Part shown: positions 34,151-42,896 of the stretch, piece by piece
Numbering within the stretch: position 1 is the first letter of the stretch
Layout: each line of letters opens with the position of its first letter
Assembly: GCA_020637295.1 (NCBI GenBank)
Contig: JACJWF010000001.1
Coordinates: 620,001 to 684,000 of the forward strand
DNA: 64,000 bases
Direction of reading: 5' to 3'
Source of the DNA: Acidimicrobiaceae bacterium
GTDB lineage: Bacteria > Actinomycetota > Acidimicrobiia > Acidimicrobiales > Ilumatobacteraceae
The notes under the pieces: model-generated
The model's database searches: none
The model's input: only the letters and a program-made list of their open reading frames with translations
Told to the model about the DNA's origin: nothing
Translations under genes and position numbers: made by a program

Positions 34151-34267
34151 ATGACTGCGGCGTTCACCGTCACCCCCATCACCCAAGGGGCGATCGCCAT
34201 CAAGAACGGTGGCAGCTCTTCGACCTACGTGACGGTGGACGTCGTCGGCTACGTCCTGAGTGGATAG
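34151..34267 (+). pseudogene. Remnant of a surface-protein C-terminus (TVDVVGYV tail)
   Basis: A 38-residue open frame, MTAAFTVTPITQG...SSSTYVTVDVVGYVLSG. The TYVTVDVVGY ending is the C-terminal strand motif of beta-rich domains in large secreted actinobacterial proteins, as I recall it. No upstream part of such a protein is present, so this is probably a decayed or recombined end piece. Its last 26 bases belong to the 41-bp duplication described separately. Confidence 0.5.
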
Positions 34268-34282
34268 GAGGCCCGATGACTG
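34242..34282 (+). repeat. Direct repeat, copy 1 (41 bp)
   Basis: This 41-bp segment spans the tail of the remnant above, the Shine-Dalgarno TAGGAGG and ATGACTG of the lipoprotein gene. It recurs at 34775-34815 with two mismatches. The two copies bracket the lipoprotein gene. Confidence 0.85.
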
Positions 34283-34728
34283 CTGCAAGCTTGCGAGGGT
34301 GGAAGGTGGCGACGATGTTCGCGTTGGTCGTGGCGGTGGGTTCGTGCGGCGAACCACAGACCTCTGGGTCGTCGGCGCCGTCGCGGCGGCCGATCACCGA
34401 GGACGAGTTCTACGAGTACGTCGTCGGCCACGCCATCTTTCGGAGCGAGGCGGGGGAGGGGTACGTCGGTATCGGTGGCGACCCGCCAGTGGTCAGCGGG
34501 TTCAACGGCTGCAACCAGTTTTCGGGCTCACTCGTCTTCTCGGATGGGGAGGTTCTGTTCCCCGACGACATGGAGGCGAGCGAGGCGTTCTGTCCAGGGG
34601 TGGAACTGGGTACCGGCGGCTCGCCGTTCGGGATGTGGATGGTGGAACCGGACGGGTCGCTCGTCGTGATAGCGACGCTCGACGGGTCGGAGCAGGTGGT
34701 GCCCGACATCACGATTCCCGGCCCCTGA
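34276..34728 (+). CDS. META-domain-like lipoprotein
   Basis: A 150-residue protein with signal peptide MTAASLRGWKVATMFALVVA and lipobox VGSC near residue 24. The mature domain contains VSGFNGCNQFSGSLVFSDGEV, matching the GCNxFSG signature of META/HslJ domains, plus a second Cys (AFCPG). Such lipoproteins sit on the outer face of the membrane; HslJ relatives are linked to stress tolerance. AGGAGG 5 nt before ATG 34276 is a perfect ribosome-binding site. The gene is bracketed by a 41-bp direct repeat, suggesting recent duplication or insertion. Confidence 0.78.
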   Translation: MTAASLRGWKVATMFALVVAVGSCGEPQTSGSSAPSRRPITEDEFYEYVVGHAIFRSEAGEGYVGIGGDPPVVSGFNGCNQFSGSLVFSDGEVLFPDDMEASEAFCPGVELGTGGSPFGMWMVEPDGSLVVIATLDGSEQVVPDITIPGP

Positions 34729-34774
34729 CCGTCGCGGCGGACTCGACGAACTCGGGCACCCAGGACTGTGGCAC

Positions 34775-34815
34775 TCGTCGGCTACGTCCTGAGTGGAGAG
34801 GAGGCGCGATGACTG
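34775..34815 (+). repeat. Direct repeat, copy 2 (41 bp)
   Basis: Near-identical to 34242-34282 (two mismatches). It again carries an AGGAGG site and ATGACTG. Confidence 0.85.
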
Positions 34816-34859
34816 GGGCAACCCGGCGCTTCGGATCTGAGGGAGGGGCGACGGTGTAG
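34809..34859 (+). pseudogene. Truncated 16-codon copy of the lipoprotein gene start
   Basis: Starting from the duplicated ribosome-binding site and ATGACTG, this frame reads MTGATRRFGSEGGATV and stops. The first codons resemble the start of the lipoprotein gene at 34276, so it is best explained as the stump of a second copy. Confidence 0.5.
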
Positions 34860-35098
34860 GTCCCGGGCGTGGTGCAGGGGCTCTGCGAATGTGACGGTGT
34901 TCTACGTCGTCGAGTTCGGGAGCCCCTGTGGAAGTCGATCCTACGCGCATGTGCGCGCTGCTTGTTGGGCTGCCTGGTGCCTGATGCGCGGCTGGTCGTG
35001 GACCGGGCAGGACCCCAGGATCGCGTCATCCCGGTGTGCGATGACCACACGGACAGCCCGGAGGGCGACAGCCCACGTCGGCCGCCACGGGCGCGTCC
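34860..35098. other. Non-coding or decayed stretch with a 9-bp inverted repeat
   Basis: I see no convincing gene here. CAGGGGCTC (34875-34883) and GAGCCCCTG (34920-34928) form a perfect 9-bp inverted repeat 36 nt apart. The open frames across the region have no recognisable motif. Together with the duplication just upstream this marks a disturbed junction, but no transposase is left. Confidence 0.4.
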
Positions 35099-35725
35099 TC
35101 ACTTCTCTGCGGGGCTTGGGCTCCGGGTGCGCGGCACGTAGCCCAGGCGGCGGAGGCCGGCGCGGACCAGCGGGCCCATCACCACGGCGAACAGCGCCGT
35201 CCCTGCACCGATGGCGCCACCCAGCAGCACCCCGGCGACCACGGGTGACCCGTCGCTGATCCACCGGGCGGGGATGATCGGCATGCCGCGGTGGATCAGC
35301 CCGAGCATCACCATCTCGCTCGGCCCGGGCCCGAGGTCGGTGCTGACCACCAGGCAGATGGCGGTGGCGATGACCATCACCCCGCCGAGCAGCAGCGGCA
35401 CCCGCACCACCATGGCCTCGTGGTGGCCGATGCCGGAGAGCACGAGGTTGACGATCGGGCCGATCACCACCGTGCCGACGGGCGATGCCCAGCCGAGCGG
35501 TGCGCCGAGCGCCCAGCCGAGCGCGAAGAACGACACCGACGAGACGATGAAGCACAGCCCGAAGGACCAGCCGAGCGTGCGGTTCAGCCCGCTGTTCAGC
35601 ACGTCGAACGGGGCCACACCCAGCTCGGCCCGCACCAGCATCGGCACTCCCACACCCACCAGCACCCACGAGACCACCAGCCGGGTCAGGCGGGTCCGGG
35701 TGGAGAGCGGGCTGAGCGACGGCAT
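35099..35725 (-). CDS. YczE/YitT-like membrane protein
   Basis: A 208-residue protein with five hydrophobic segments. MLVRAELGVAPFDVLNSGLNRTLGWSFG near the N-terminus is the characteristic GxAPFDVL motif of the YczE/YyaS group; VSTDLGPGPSEMVMLGL repeats the pattern (DLGxGPxD) in the second half, showing internal duplication. Family members are uncharacterised membrane proteins sometimes linked to small-molecule export. On the minus strand TACCCT lies 9 nt before ATG 35725. It is divergent from the hydrolase gene. Confidence 0.85.
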   Translation of the reverse strand: MPSLSPLSTRTRLTRLVVSWVLVGVGVPMLVRAELGVAPFDVLNSGLNRTLGWSFGLCFIVSSVSFFALGWALGAPLGWASPVGTVVIGPIVNLVLSGIGHHEAMVVRVPLLLGGVMVIATAICLVVSTDLGPGPSEMVMLGLIHRGMPIIPARWISDGSPVVAGVLLGGAIGAGTALFAVVMGPLVRAGLRRLGYVPRTRSPSPAEK

Positions 35726-35776
35726 GGCCCGCCCAGGGTACGGCCGTCGCCCGTCCGCCGCGCGAGCATGCCGGGC

Positions 35777-36571
35777 ATGCCTGTCGCCCACCTCAACGGC
35801 ATCGACGTCAACTACGAACTGCGGGGGAGCGGCCCGCGCCTGCTGGTGTGCAACGGCAGCGGCGCGTCGATCGCCGGCTCGGGCCCGATGATCGACCGCC
35901 TCGCCGGCGAGTTCGAGGTGCTGATCCACGACCAGCGCTGCCTCGGCCGCACCACCGTCCCCGCAACACAGCCGTCGATGGCCGACTACGCCGCCGACGC
36001 GCTGGCGCTGCTGGACCATGTCGGCTGGCCGGTCACCTGCCTGTTCGGGATCAGCTTCGGCGGCATGGTGGCCCAGGAGATCGCGGTCACGGCACCGGAG
36101 CGGATCGAGCGCCTCGCCCTGCTGTGCACGTCGCCCGGCGGTGCCGGTGGCTCCAGCTACCCGTTGCACGAGTTGCCCTCGCTGCCGGCGGAGGAGCAGG
36201 ACCGCATCCGCCTCCACATCACCGACACCCGGTACACCCCCGAGTTCCTGGCGGCGCACCCGTTCGACCAGCGGCTGGTGGACTTCGCCGCTGCGGCACG
36301 CGCCCTGCCGAAGACCGACGAGCAACGCCGCGGCGAGTTGATGCAGCTGGAGGCCCGCCGCCACCACGACGTGTGGGACCGGCTGCCGCTCATCACCTGC
36401 CCGACCCTGGTGGCGTGCGGGGAGTTCGACGCGCTGGCCCCGCCGGCCAACAGCGAGGCCATCGCCTCCCGCATCACCGGCAGCGAGCTGCGGCGCTACC
36501 AGGGCGGACACGCCTTCGTCTGGCAGGACCGCCAGGCCTGGCCGGACATCGTCGGGTTCCTGCGCAGTTAG
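35777..36571 (+). CDS. Alpha/beta hydrolase
   Basis: A 264-residue alpha/beta-fold hydrolase. LLVCNGSGASIAGSG covers the oxyanion-hole loop in place of the usual HG motif, GISFGGMVAQEIA is the nucleophile elbow with the catalytic Ser, LVACGEFDALAP the acid Asp and YQGGHAFVWQ the His. MPVAHLNGIDVNYELRG is a typical N-terminus; ATG 35768 nine bases upstream is also possible. Substrate cannot be predicted; 3-oxoadipate enol-lactonase-like and ester hydrolases share this pattern. Confidence 0.88.
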   Translation: MPVAHLNGIDVNYELRGSGPRLLVCNGSGASIAGSGPMIDRLAGEFEVLIHDQRCLGRTTVPATQPSMADYAADALALLDHVGWPVTCLFGISFGGMVAQEIAVTAPERIERLALLCTSPGGAGGSSYPLHELPSLPAEEQDRIRLHITDTRYTPEFLAAHPFDQRLVDFAAAARALPKTDEQRRGELMQLEARRHHDVWDRLPLITCPTLVACGEFDALAPPANSEAIASRITGSELRRYQGGHAFVWQDRQAWPDIVGFLRS

Positions 36572-36635
36572 GTGGCGCGCCCACCGCGCTCGCAGTCGCT
36601 GCTACGGTCCACGGAGCGTTCGGGAAGGGGTCGTC

Positions 36636-38804
36636 GTGAGGCGGAACTCGTTGGCGGGACGTTCCCGCAATGCCGTGTCGGTCAGCCTGCTGGCGTCAGT
36701 CGCCCTGCTGGCCGGCTGCTCAGGGGCCGGCGAATCGGGCGGTGACAGCACCGTGGAGTCGCAGCCCGCCAGCACCACCGCGGCGTCGGGCGCGCCCACC
36801 ACGACACAGCCGGCAACCACCAACACCGAGCCTCCTGCGCCGGTGCCGCTCGGTGCCCGCTGGCAGGAAGCTGCGCCCCTCCTCACCGGCGTGAAGGGGC
36901 TGATGGATCAGCAGTTCGTCACCGTCGGCGACGAGCTGTGGCTGCTGGTGGACACCCTGGACTACACGCACACGCTGGTGTCGCACGACGGCGGCGTGAC
37001 GTTCGCCGAGGTCGTCATCGCGCCCGTGCAGGAGGGGTCGATTCGCATCTCGGGCATCATCCGCACGGACAGCGGCGGCTACCTCGCCTACGGCAGCCGG
37101 GGTTTGGAGTGCTTCGCCCAGTCGCAGCTCACCGATGGCTACGAGGGCTTCCAGGTCTGCACGCGCTCCCGCGGCGTGGTGTGGCTGTCCGCCGATGGAA
37201 CCAGCTGGGAGCAAGTGGAGCCGGGTGGATTGGTCGCCCCCGGCGACGCCGTCTTCCAACTGGTGGACATCGTGGCGACGCCGTCGGGGTTCGTAGCCGC
37301 AGCCAACATCAAGTCGCTGGACTGGCACGGCGCCCTGTTCACCTCGCCGGACGGGCGCAGCTGGACGCTGGCCCGCGAGATGCGCGGCGAGGGCACCGGG
37401 GCGATGAGCCTGCGGGCCATCGTCCATGACGGCTCCCAGCTGGCGGTGCTCGGCGGCGAGCACTCCTGCGCCCGGCTGCAGCGGGCCAACAACTCCTACC
37501 AGCCGGACGTGGCCTGGGTGAGCCTGCCGCGGCTCTACCTGGGCGCCACCCCCGGCGACCTCGCGCTGGTGCCCAACGACCAACTGCCGTTCGCCGATGG
37601 CCCCACCAACCCGGACTGCGCAGCCACGGACTCCTTCGACCTCGCCCAGCAGCCACGCACCGAGCTGGCCATGAACCTGATCGGTGGGGTGCTCACGCTC
37701 ACCGGCGTGTTCAACCCCGGCACCACCGTGGAGTACTCCGACGAGCAGTTGGCCACCGGTGGCGTCCGCCAGGTGGCGCAATGGAACGGCGGGGCATGGG
37801 ACGAGACGGTGGTGGAGGGCATGCCGATCCTCGACGACGGCAGCGGCTGGTCGCAGGTCGTCCCCGCCGAGGGTGGTGTGGCGATCGTGGAGAACCGGGG
37901 GTGGCGGGCGTACGAGCTGGAATCCGCCGTGGTCGCACCTTCGGACGGGACACCCACCCCGGTCGGCCCGGAGCACCCGTTCTTGGCCGACGAGCTGGAC
38001 GCCGCCGCCGGCGCACCGGGCCGGCTGCTGATCGCCGGCAACCGCATGTCGGCCGGCGGGGTCGCCAGCACGTTCACGTTCCAGATCCCGCGGGACATCC
38101 TCGTCTGGACCTCGGAGGCCACCAGTGGCCCGCCGCCGGACACCTGCGAGCTGGCGCCGGGAGGGTCGTGCCGCTTCGCCGACCTGACCACGGTGGACGG
38201 CTACCCGAACTTCACCGGGATGGACCTCACGGGCATCGACCTGGCAGCCGCCAACCTCGGTGAGGCCGACTTCACCGGCGCCACGCTGACCGGGGCGACC
38301 CTCTGGGTGGCCAGCGGTGACGAGGCGACCTTCGACGGTGCCGACCTCAGCGGCGCCCAGGCGCAGCGGGCCCGCCTCGGTTCGAGCGTCGGCACGAACT
38401 TCAGCGGGGCCAACCTCACCGACGCCGTCCTCGACGACGCGTCGGGGGCCGTGCTCGTCGGCGCCGTGCTCAACGAGGCGCGCGTCACGCTGAAGGAGCC
38501 CACCGACCTCACCGGCGCCTACACGGCCGGTGCATCGCTGGACCTCAACAGCAACTACGAGTGGTCGCTCACCGGCCTCGACCTCTCCGACACGTACATC
38601 GGTCCCGAGTTCAGCGCCGACGGCCTGCTGCGCATCACCGATCTCAGCGGCAGCAACGTGGAGTGGGCCAGTTTCTCGGACGTGGACCTCACCGGTGCGA
38701 ACGTGGCCGGCGTGGACTTGTCCAAGACGGCGTTCAACGACGCCAGCCGGTGCCCGAGCGGGCAGCCGCCGAACCCCGACGTCTACTCCGGCGGATGCGC
38801 CTGA
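36636..38804 (+). CDS. Large lipoprotein with C-terminal pentapeptide repeats
   Basis: A 722-residue secreted lipoprotein. The signal ends with VALLAGC (Cys near residue 28), followed by a Ser/Thr/Pro-rich linker of about 45 residues. Residues ~75-490 contain beta-propeller-like or sialidase-like strands (SHDGGVTFAEV, LSADGTSWEQV, TSPDGRSWTLA, each with a DGxxW/F Asp-box-like turn). From about residue 515 pentapeptide repeats appear (FTGMDLTGIDLAAANLGEAD). GTG 36636 is preceded by GGAAGGGG; TACGGT (36603-36608) is the likely -10 with a short leader. It converges directly on the MBL gene. Function unknown; a ligand- or surface-binding role is plausible. Confidence 0.82.
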   Translation: MRRNSLAGRSRNAVSVSLLASVALLAGCSGAGESGGDSTVESQPASTTAASGAPTTTQPATTNTEPPAPVPLGARWQEAAPLLTGVKGLMDQQFVTVGDELWLLVDTLDYTHTLVSHDGGVTFAEVVIAPVQEGSIRISGIIRTDSGGYLAYGSRGLECFAQSQLTDGYEGFQVCTRSRGVVWLSADGTSWEQVEPGGLVAPGDAVFQLVDIVATPSGFVAAANIKSLDWHGALFTSPDGRSWTLAREMRGEGTGAMSLRAIVHDGSQLAVLGGEHSCARLQRANNSYQPDVAWVSLPRLYLGATPGDLALVPNDQLPFADGPTNPDCAATDSFDLAQQPRTELAMNLIGGVLTLTGVFNPGTTVEYSDEQLATGGVRQVAQWNGGAWDETVVEGMPILDDGSGWSQVVPAEGGVAIVENRGWRAYELESAVVAPSDGTPTPVGPEHPFLADELDAAAGAPGRLLIAGNRMSAGGVASTFTFQIPRDILVWTSEATSGPPPDTCELAPGGSCRFADLTTVDGYPNFTGMDLTGIDLAAANLGEADFTGATLTGATLWVASGDEATFDGADLSGAQAQRARLGSSVGTNFSGANLTDAVLDDASGAVLVGAVLNEARVTLKEPTDLTGAYTAGASLDLNSNYEWSLTGLDLSDTYIGPEFSADGLLRITDLSGSNVEWASFSDVDLTGANVAGVDLSKTAFNDASRCPSGQPPNPDVYSGGCA

Positions 38805-38805
38805 T

Positions 38806-39678
38806 TCAGCGCTCGATCGTGACCGTGGTGAGGTCGCGGCCGACCGTCACCGGGCCGGTGTAACCGCCCTCGCGCACGTCGCGCTCGAACGCGGCCTCCT
38901 GCTCCGCCGTGCCCGGGGCGGGGATCAGGTGGGTCAGCAGCAGGTGGCCCACGCCGGCCCGCTGGGCCAGGCCGCCCAGCGCCGTCGTGTCGGCGTGGTA
39001 GGAGAAGATCTTCTCGAAGTTGGTGCCCTTCACCGCGTCCCGCAGCGCGGTGGCCCGGCAGGCCTCGTGCACCAGCACGTCGCAGCCGTCGCTGAGTTGC
39101 TCCACCTCGTCGCAGACGCGGGTGTCGCCGGAGATCACCACCACGCCGGTCGGCGTGGTCACCCGGAACGCCACGGCCTCCTCCACCGGCTCGTGATGCA
39201 CGGCCACGGCGTCCACCGTGACGGTGCCGTCGTCGCTGCGCCAGACCGTGGTGGGCTGGGCCGGGAGGGGGAAGGTGCGCAGATCGATCCGCGGCAGCTC
39301 CGGCTGCAGGTGCTCCATCCGCACGGCGATGTCCGGCGCATATGGGGTGAACATCTCCTTGGCGAAGCGCTCGCACAGGCCCTCGGCGCAGACGATCTGC
39401 AGCGGCGCAGTGCGGCGGATCTGCTGGAGGATCCAGTGGGTCATGGCCACGTCGGCCAGGCCCACCAGGTGATCGCTGTGGATGTGGGTGAGGAACACGG
39501 CGGTGAGGGCTGTCGGGGGAGCGCCCGCCTCGGTGAGGCGGAGCGTGGTGCCCCGGCCGGCGTCGAACTGCAGGGCGATGTCGCCGTGTCGCACCAGAGC
39601 CCCGGCACCGGCGCGGCCGGGTGCGGGGTGAGGAACGCCGGTGCCGGTGAGCGTGACGATGGTGGGCGGAGGCGTCAT
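38806..39678 (-). CDS. Metallo-beta-lactamase fold hydrolase (RNase Z/arylsulfatase-like)
   Basis: A 290-residue MBL protein. FLTHIHSDHLVGL holds the HxHxDH metal motif, VVISGDTRVCDEV the bridging Asp, DVLVHEAC a further motif, and FSYHADTTALGGLAQ supplies another conserved His. The order matches the RNase Z/arylsulfatase subgroup rather than glyoxalase II. No signal peptide is seen. It is the last gene of a five-gene leftward run starting with the alcohol dehydrogenase at 43988, 18 bp after the P450 gene, and might hydrolyse an ester or lactone made by that pathway. Confidence 0.87.
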   Translation of the reverse strand: MTPPPTIVTLTGTGVPHPAPGRAGAGALVRHGDIALQFDAGRGTTLRLTEAGAPPTALTAVFLTHIHSDHLVGLADVAMTHWILQQIRRTAPLQIVCAEGLCERFAKEMFTPYAPDIAVRMEHLQPELPRIDLRTFPLPAQPTTVWRSDDGTVTVDAVAVHHEPVEEAVAFRVTTPTGVVVISGDTRVCDEVEQLSDGCDVLVHEACRATALRDAVKGTNFEKIFSYHADTTALGGLAQRAGVGHLLLTHLIPAPGTAEQEAAFERDVREGGYTGPVTVGRDLTTVTIER

Positions 39679-39696
39679 GCCCGCCAGTCTGACTGG

Positions 39697-40908
39697 TCAG
39701 GCCAGCGACACCGGGATCCGTGCTGCTGAGCGGTCGCTGATGTCCGGCTTCCACTCCGCGGGTCCGTCGATGGCCAGGGCCGGGAAGCGGGCCATCAGGC
39801 GGGGGAGCGCCACCCTCAGCTCCAGCCGGGCCAGCGCGGCACCGAGGCAGAAGTGGGTGCCGTGCCCGAACGCCAAGTGGGGGTTGGGGCTGCGGTCCAG
39901 CCGCAGGTGGTCGGGGTCGTGGAACACCCGTGGGTCCCGGTTGGCGGCCAGCTGGTTCAGCCACACCGCCTGGCCGGGCTCCAGCGTCTGGCCACCCAGC
40001 TTCGTGGGCCGGGCCACGATGCGCATCATCGCCGTGGCTGCCCCGTCGAAGCGCAGCAGTTCCTCGACGGCGGTGTCCCGGTCCGCCGTCCCGGTGCGGA
40101 ACGCATGGAGCGCGTCGGGGTGCTCCAGCAGCGACAACGTGGCGGTGCCGATCTGCGACGCCGTGGTGTCGTGGCCGGCGAACAGCAGCATGCTGCAGGC
40201 CCCGATGACCTCCAGTTCGGAGAGCTCGTCGCTGGCCGCCAGCATGCTCACCAGATCGTCGCGGGGGTGTTCGCGCCGGAGCCGCAGCAGCGCGCCGAGA
40301 TGCTGGTGGAACTCCTCGCCGGCCGCTCGGGCGACGGCTTCGTAGTCCGGCCTGCGAGTGGCCCCGAACACCACCACGCCGAAGCGGGCCGACCACTCGG
40401 CCAGCCAGTGGCGCAACTCGTCGGGAACACCGAACAGGCGGGCGATCACCGCCGCCGGCAGCTCGTGGGCGAACGCCGTCACCAGATCCGTGCGGCGTGG
40501 CCCGGCTTCCATCGCGTCCAGCAGGCGGTCGCACTCGGCGGCGACGTCGGCCTCCAGGTCGGCCACCGCCTTCGGCGTGAACCGGCGGTGGAACGGGGCA
40601 CGCAGCCGGGTGTGCTCCGGCGGGTCGTGGAATAGCATCCAGCCGCGCAGCAGGTCGACGGCCGCGGCCAGCGCGGCGGCCCGATCGGGCGTCTGCCGGG
40701 CGGTGAAGGCGTCCAGCCGATCCGTGCTGAGCGCGGGGTCCTTGAAGGCGGCGAGGCATTCCGGGTGCCCGGTGACCACCCAGGTGCGGTGCCGCTGACT
40801 CCAGGCCACGGGCTGCTCGTCGCGCAACGCGCCGAAGTACTGGTGGGGTCGTTCGATGGCGTCGTCGCAGAGGTGGTCGATGCCGGCGGCGAGCGCGGGC
40901 GCGGTCAC
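39697..40908 (-). CDS. Cytochrome P450
   Basis: A 403-residue P450. FAGHDTTASQIG is the I-helix motif, VEELLRFDG provides ExxR and FGHGTHFCLGAALARLE the haem site with C354. HDPPEHTRLRAPFHRRFTP is the C-helix. The start GTG 40908 overlaps the SDR stop (GTGA), so it is translated from the same mRNA as the SDR, the second P450 and the alcohol dehydrogenase. That company suggests oxidation of a terpenoid or similar alcohol, but the substrate is not known. Confidence 0.93.
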   Translation of the reverse strand: MTAPALAAGIDHLCDDAIERPHQYFGALRDEQPVAWSQRHRTWVVTGHPECLAAFKDPALSTDRLDAFTARQTPDRAAALAAAVDLLRGWMLFHDPPEHTRLRAPFHRRFTPKAVADLEADVAAECDRLLDAMEAGPRRTDLVTAFAHELPAAVIARLFGVPDELRHWLAEWSARFGVVVFGATRRPDYEAVARAAGEEFHQHLGALLRLRREHPRDDLVSMLAASDELSELEVIGACSMLLFAGHDTTASQIGTATLSLLEHPDALHAFRTGTADRDTAVEELLRFDGAATAMMRIVARPTKLGGQTLEPGQAVWLNQLAANRDPRVFHDPDHLRLDRSPNPHLAFGHGTHFCLGAALARLELRVALPRLMARFPALAIDGPAEWKPDISDRSAARIPVSLA

Positions 40909-41618
40909 AGCGGCCGCATCCTCGTGGCGCCGTCCAGGCGGATGACCTCGCCGTTCAGCAAGGGATTGGCCACCACGTGGGCGACCAGCGCGGCGAACTC
41001 CTCGGGGTGCCCGAAGCGGTGGGGGAAGGGGGTCTCGGCGGCCAACTGGGCAGCGAACTCGGGCACCATGCCCTCCACCATCGGGGTGTCCATCGGGCCG
41101 GGGGCGATGCTGACCACACGGATGCCCAGCGGCCCGAGGTCGCGTGCCAGCGGCAGCGTCATCCCGGCCACGCCGGCCTTCGATGCGGAGTAGGCCGCGC
41201 CGCCGGTGACCCCGTCGAACGCGGCGATCGACGACGTGGTGACGATCACGCCCCGCTCGCCGTCCGCGGTGGGCTCGAGGCGGCTCATCGCCCAGGCGGC
41301 CAACCGGACGGCGTTGAACGTGCCGACCAGGTTGACCCGCACCATGCGTTCGAAGTCGGCGAGGGAGTGAGGACCGTTGCGCCGCACCACCTTGCCGCCG
41401 CCGGAGCCGATGCCGGCACAGCACACCAGGACGCGCAGGTCGGTGATGGATGCGACGAGCGGCCCCATGGCGTCGTCGTCGGTGACGTCCACCGGTGAGG
41501 GGCCGTGGAGGTCGGCCACTGCCACCTCGGCGCCGGCGGCCGCGAGCGCCGCAACCGTGGCCGCGCCGAGGCCGGAGGCCCCGCCCGTGACCAGCGCGCC
41601 GCGCCCGCGGACGTCCAT
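40905..41618 (-). CDS. Short-chain dehydrogenase/reductase (HSD10-like)
   Basis: A 237-residue SDR. GALVTGGASGLGAATVAAL is the coenzyme motif, VADLHG after the second strand suggests NAD, LVCCAGI replaces NNAG, and YSASKAGV is the catalytic motif. The layout, including IAPGPMDTPMVEGM and PFPHRFGHPEEFA, matches the 3-hydroxyacyl-CoA dehydrogenase type 2 group that oxidises hydroxyacyl-CoAs and hydroxysteroids. It is 3 bp from the upstream P450 and overlaps the downstream P450. Confidence 0.88.
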   Translation of the reverse strand: MDVRGRGALVTGGASGLGAATVAALAAAGAEVAVADLHGPSPVDVTDDDAMGPLVASITDLRVLVCCAGIGSGGGKVVRRNGPHSLADFERMVRVNLVGTFNAVRLAAWAMSRLEPTADGERGVIVTTSSIAAFDGVTGGAAYSASKAGVAGMTLPLARDLGPLGIRVVSIAPGPMDTPMVEGMVPEFAAQLAAETPFPHRFGHPEEFAALVAHVVANPLLNGEVIRLDGATRMRPL

Positions 41619-41621
41619 CCG

Positions 41622-42890
41622 TCAGGCGAGCTCGTAGCGGATCGGCAGGGTCTTCACACCGCTGACGAAGTTGCTGAGCGTCAGTGCCGGCTCGCCGGCC
41701 AACTCCACCTTCTTGAGGCGGGGCAGGATGGCGCCGAACAGGGTCTTCATCTCCATCCTGGCCAGCATCGCGCCCAGGCAGTAGTGCACGCCGAACCCGA
41801 ACGCCAGGTGCTTGTTGGGGGTGCGGCCGATGTCGAAGGTGAACGGGTCGTCGAACACGTCCTCGTCGCGGTTGGCGCTCCAGTAGGACAGCAGGACGTC
41901 CTGGCCTTCCTTGATGGTGGTGCCGCGGATCTCGTAGTCGCGGGTGGCGGTGCGCATAAAGTGCTTCACCGGCGACGTCCAGCGGATCATCTCGTCCACC
42001 GCCGTGCCGAGCAGGTCGGGGTTGGCCTGCAGGCGGGCCAGTTGGTCGGGGTGCTCCAGCAGCGCCTTCATCCCGCCGCCCATCGCGTTGGACGTGGTGT
42101 CGTGGCCGGCGGTGGCGGCGATGATGTAGTAGCCGAGTTGCTCCTGGTGGCCGATCGGGCTGCCGTTGATGATCCCGTTGGCGATCACCGACGACAGGTC
42201 CTCGGTGGGGTTGGCCTGGCGATCGGCCGTGATGCCGTCGAAGTAGGCCACGAAGTCCGCCACCGTCTGGAGGATGCCCTGCAGGGCGTCGGGGTTGCGC
42301 TGGAAGTCCGGGTCCTGCGGGCCGAACAGCTCCTGGGTGAGCCGCAGCATCCGCGGGTAGTCGCTCTCTGGCAGGCCGAGGATGGCCAGGATGACGTACA
42401 GCGGGTACTGCATGGCGATCTGGCTGGCGAAGTCGATCTCGCCGCCGGCGTCGATCATCTGCTGCACGGCGCGGTCGGCTAGTTCGTCCAGCCGGCCCTG
42501 CAGCTTGGCCAGGTTCTTCGGCAGGAACCAGTCGCTGGTGAGGTTGCGGTGGTCGCGGTGTTCGGGGTCGTCCATCTGCACCAGCGACTTGACGATGTGC
42601 CCCTGCATCTCGCGCATCGCGTCGGCGGTCTTGTCGCCGAGGATGGCCCGCGGTGCGTTGAGGAACTCGGCGGGGTGCAGCTCCACGTCCAGCACGTCGG
42701 CGTGCTTGGTGAGCACGTAGAACGGGTTGAACAGCTCGTGCTCCACCCAGTGCACGGGGTCCTCCTTGCGGAGGCGGGTGGTGACGGCGTGGAAGAACCC
42801 CTCGTCGGTGAACGCGTCGCCGGACAGGAAGATCTCGCCGCACTCGGCGAGGGTCATGTCCGCAGGGTTGGGAAGGGCGATGTCGGTCAT
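41622..42890 (-). CDS. Cytochrome P450
   Basis: A 422-residue P450. ATAGHDTTSNAMGGGM is the I-helix motif, VDEMIRWTSPVKHFMR provides ExxR, and FGFGVHYCLGAMLARME carries haem-ligand C371. VKSLVQMDDPEHRDHRNLTSDWF and HFMRTATRDYEIRGTTIKEGQ resemble the groups that hydroxylate linalool, p-cymene or sterol side chains, a soft recollection only. It lies 6 bp behind the alcohol dehydrogenase gene. With that enzyme it could carry out successive oxidation of an allylic or terminal methyl group. Confidence 0.93.
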   Translation of the reverse strand: MTDIALPNPADMTLAECGEIFLSGDAFTDEGFFHAVTTRLRKEDPVHWVEHELFNPFYVLTKHADVLDVELHPAEFLNAPRAILGDKTADAMREMQGHIVKSLVQMDDPEHRDHRNLTSDWFLPKNLAKLQGRLDELADRAVQQMIDAGGEIDFASQIAMQYPLYVILAILGLPESDYPRMLRLTQELFGPQDPDFQRNPDALQGILQTVADFVAYFDGITADRQANPTEDLSSVIANGIINGSPIGHQEQLGYYIIAATAGHDTTSNAMGGGMKALLEHPDQLARLQANPDLLGTAVDEMIRWTSPVKHFMRTATRDYEIRGTTIKEGQDVLLSYWSANRDEDVFDDPFTFDIGRTPNKHLAFGFGVHYCLGAMLARMEMKTLFGAILPRLKKVELAGEPALTLSNFVSGVKTLPIRYELA

Positions 42891-42896
42891 GGTGGT

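Noticed and set aside
34860..35098. Insertion-sequence end or remnant transposase
   Set aside because: A 9-bp inverted repeat is present, but no transposase motif or target-site duplication could be seen.
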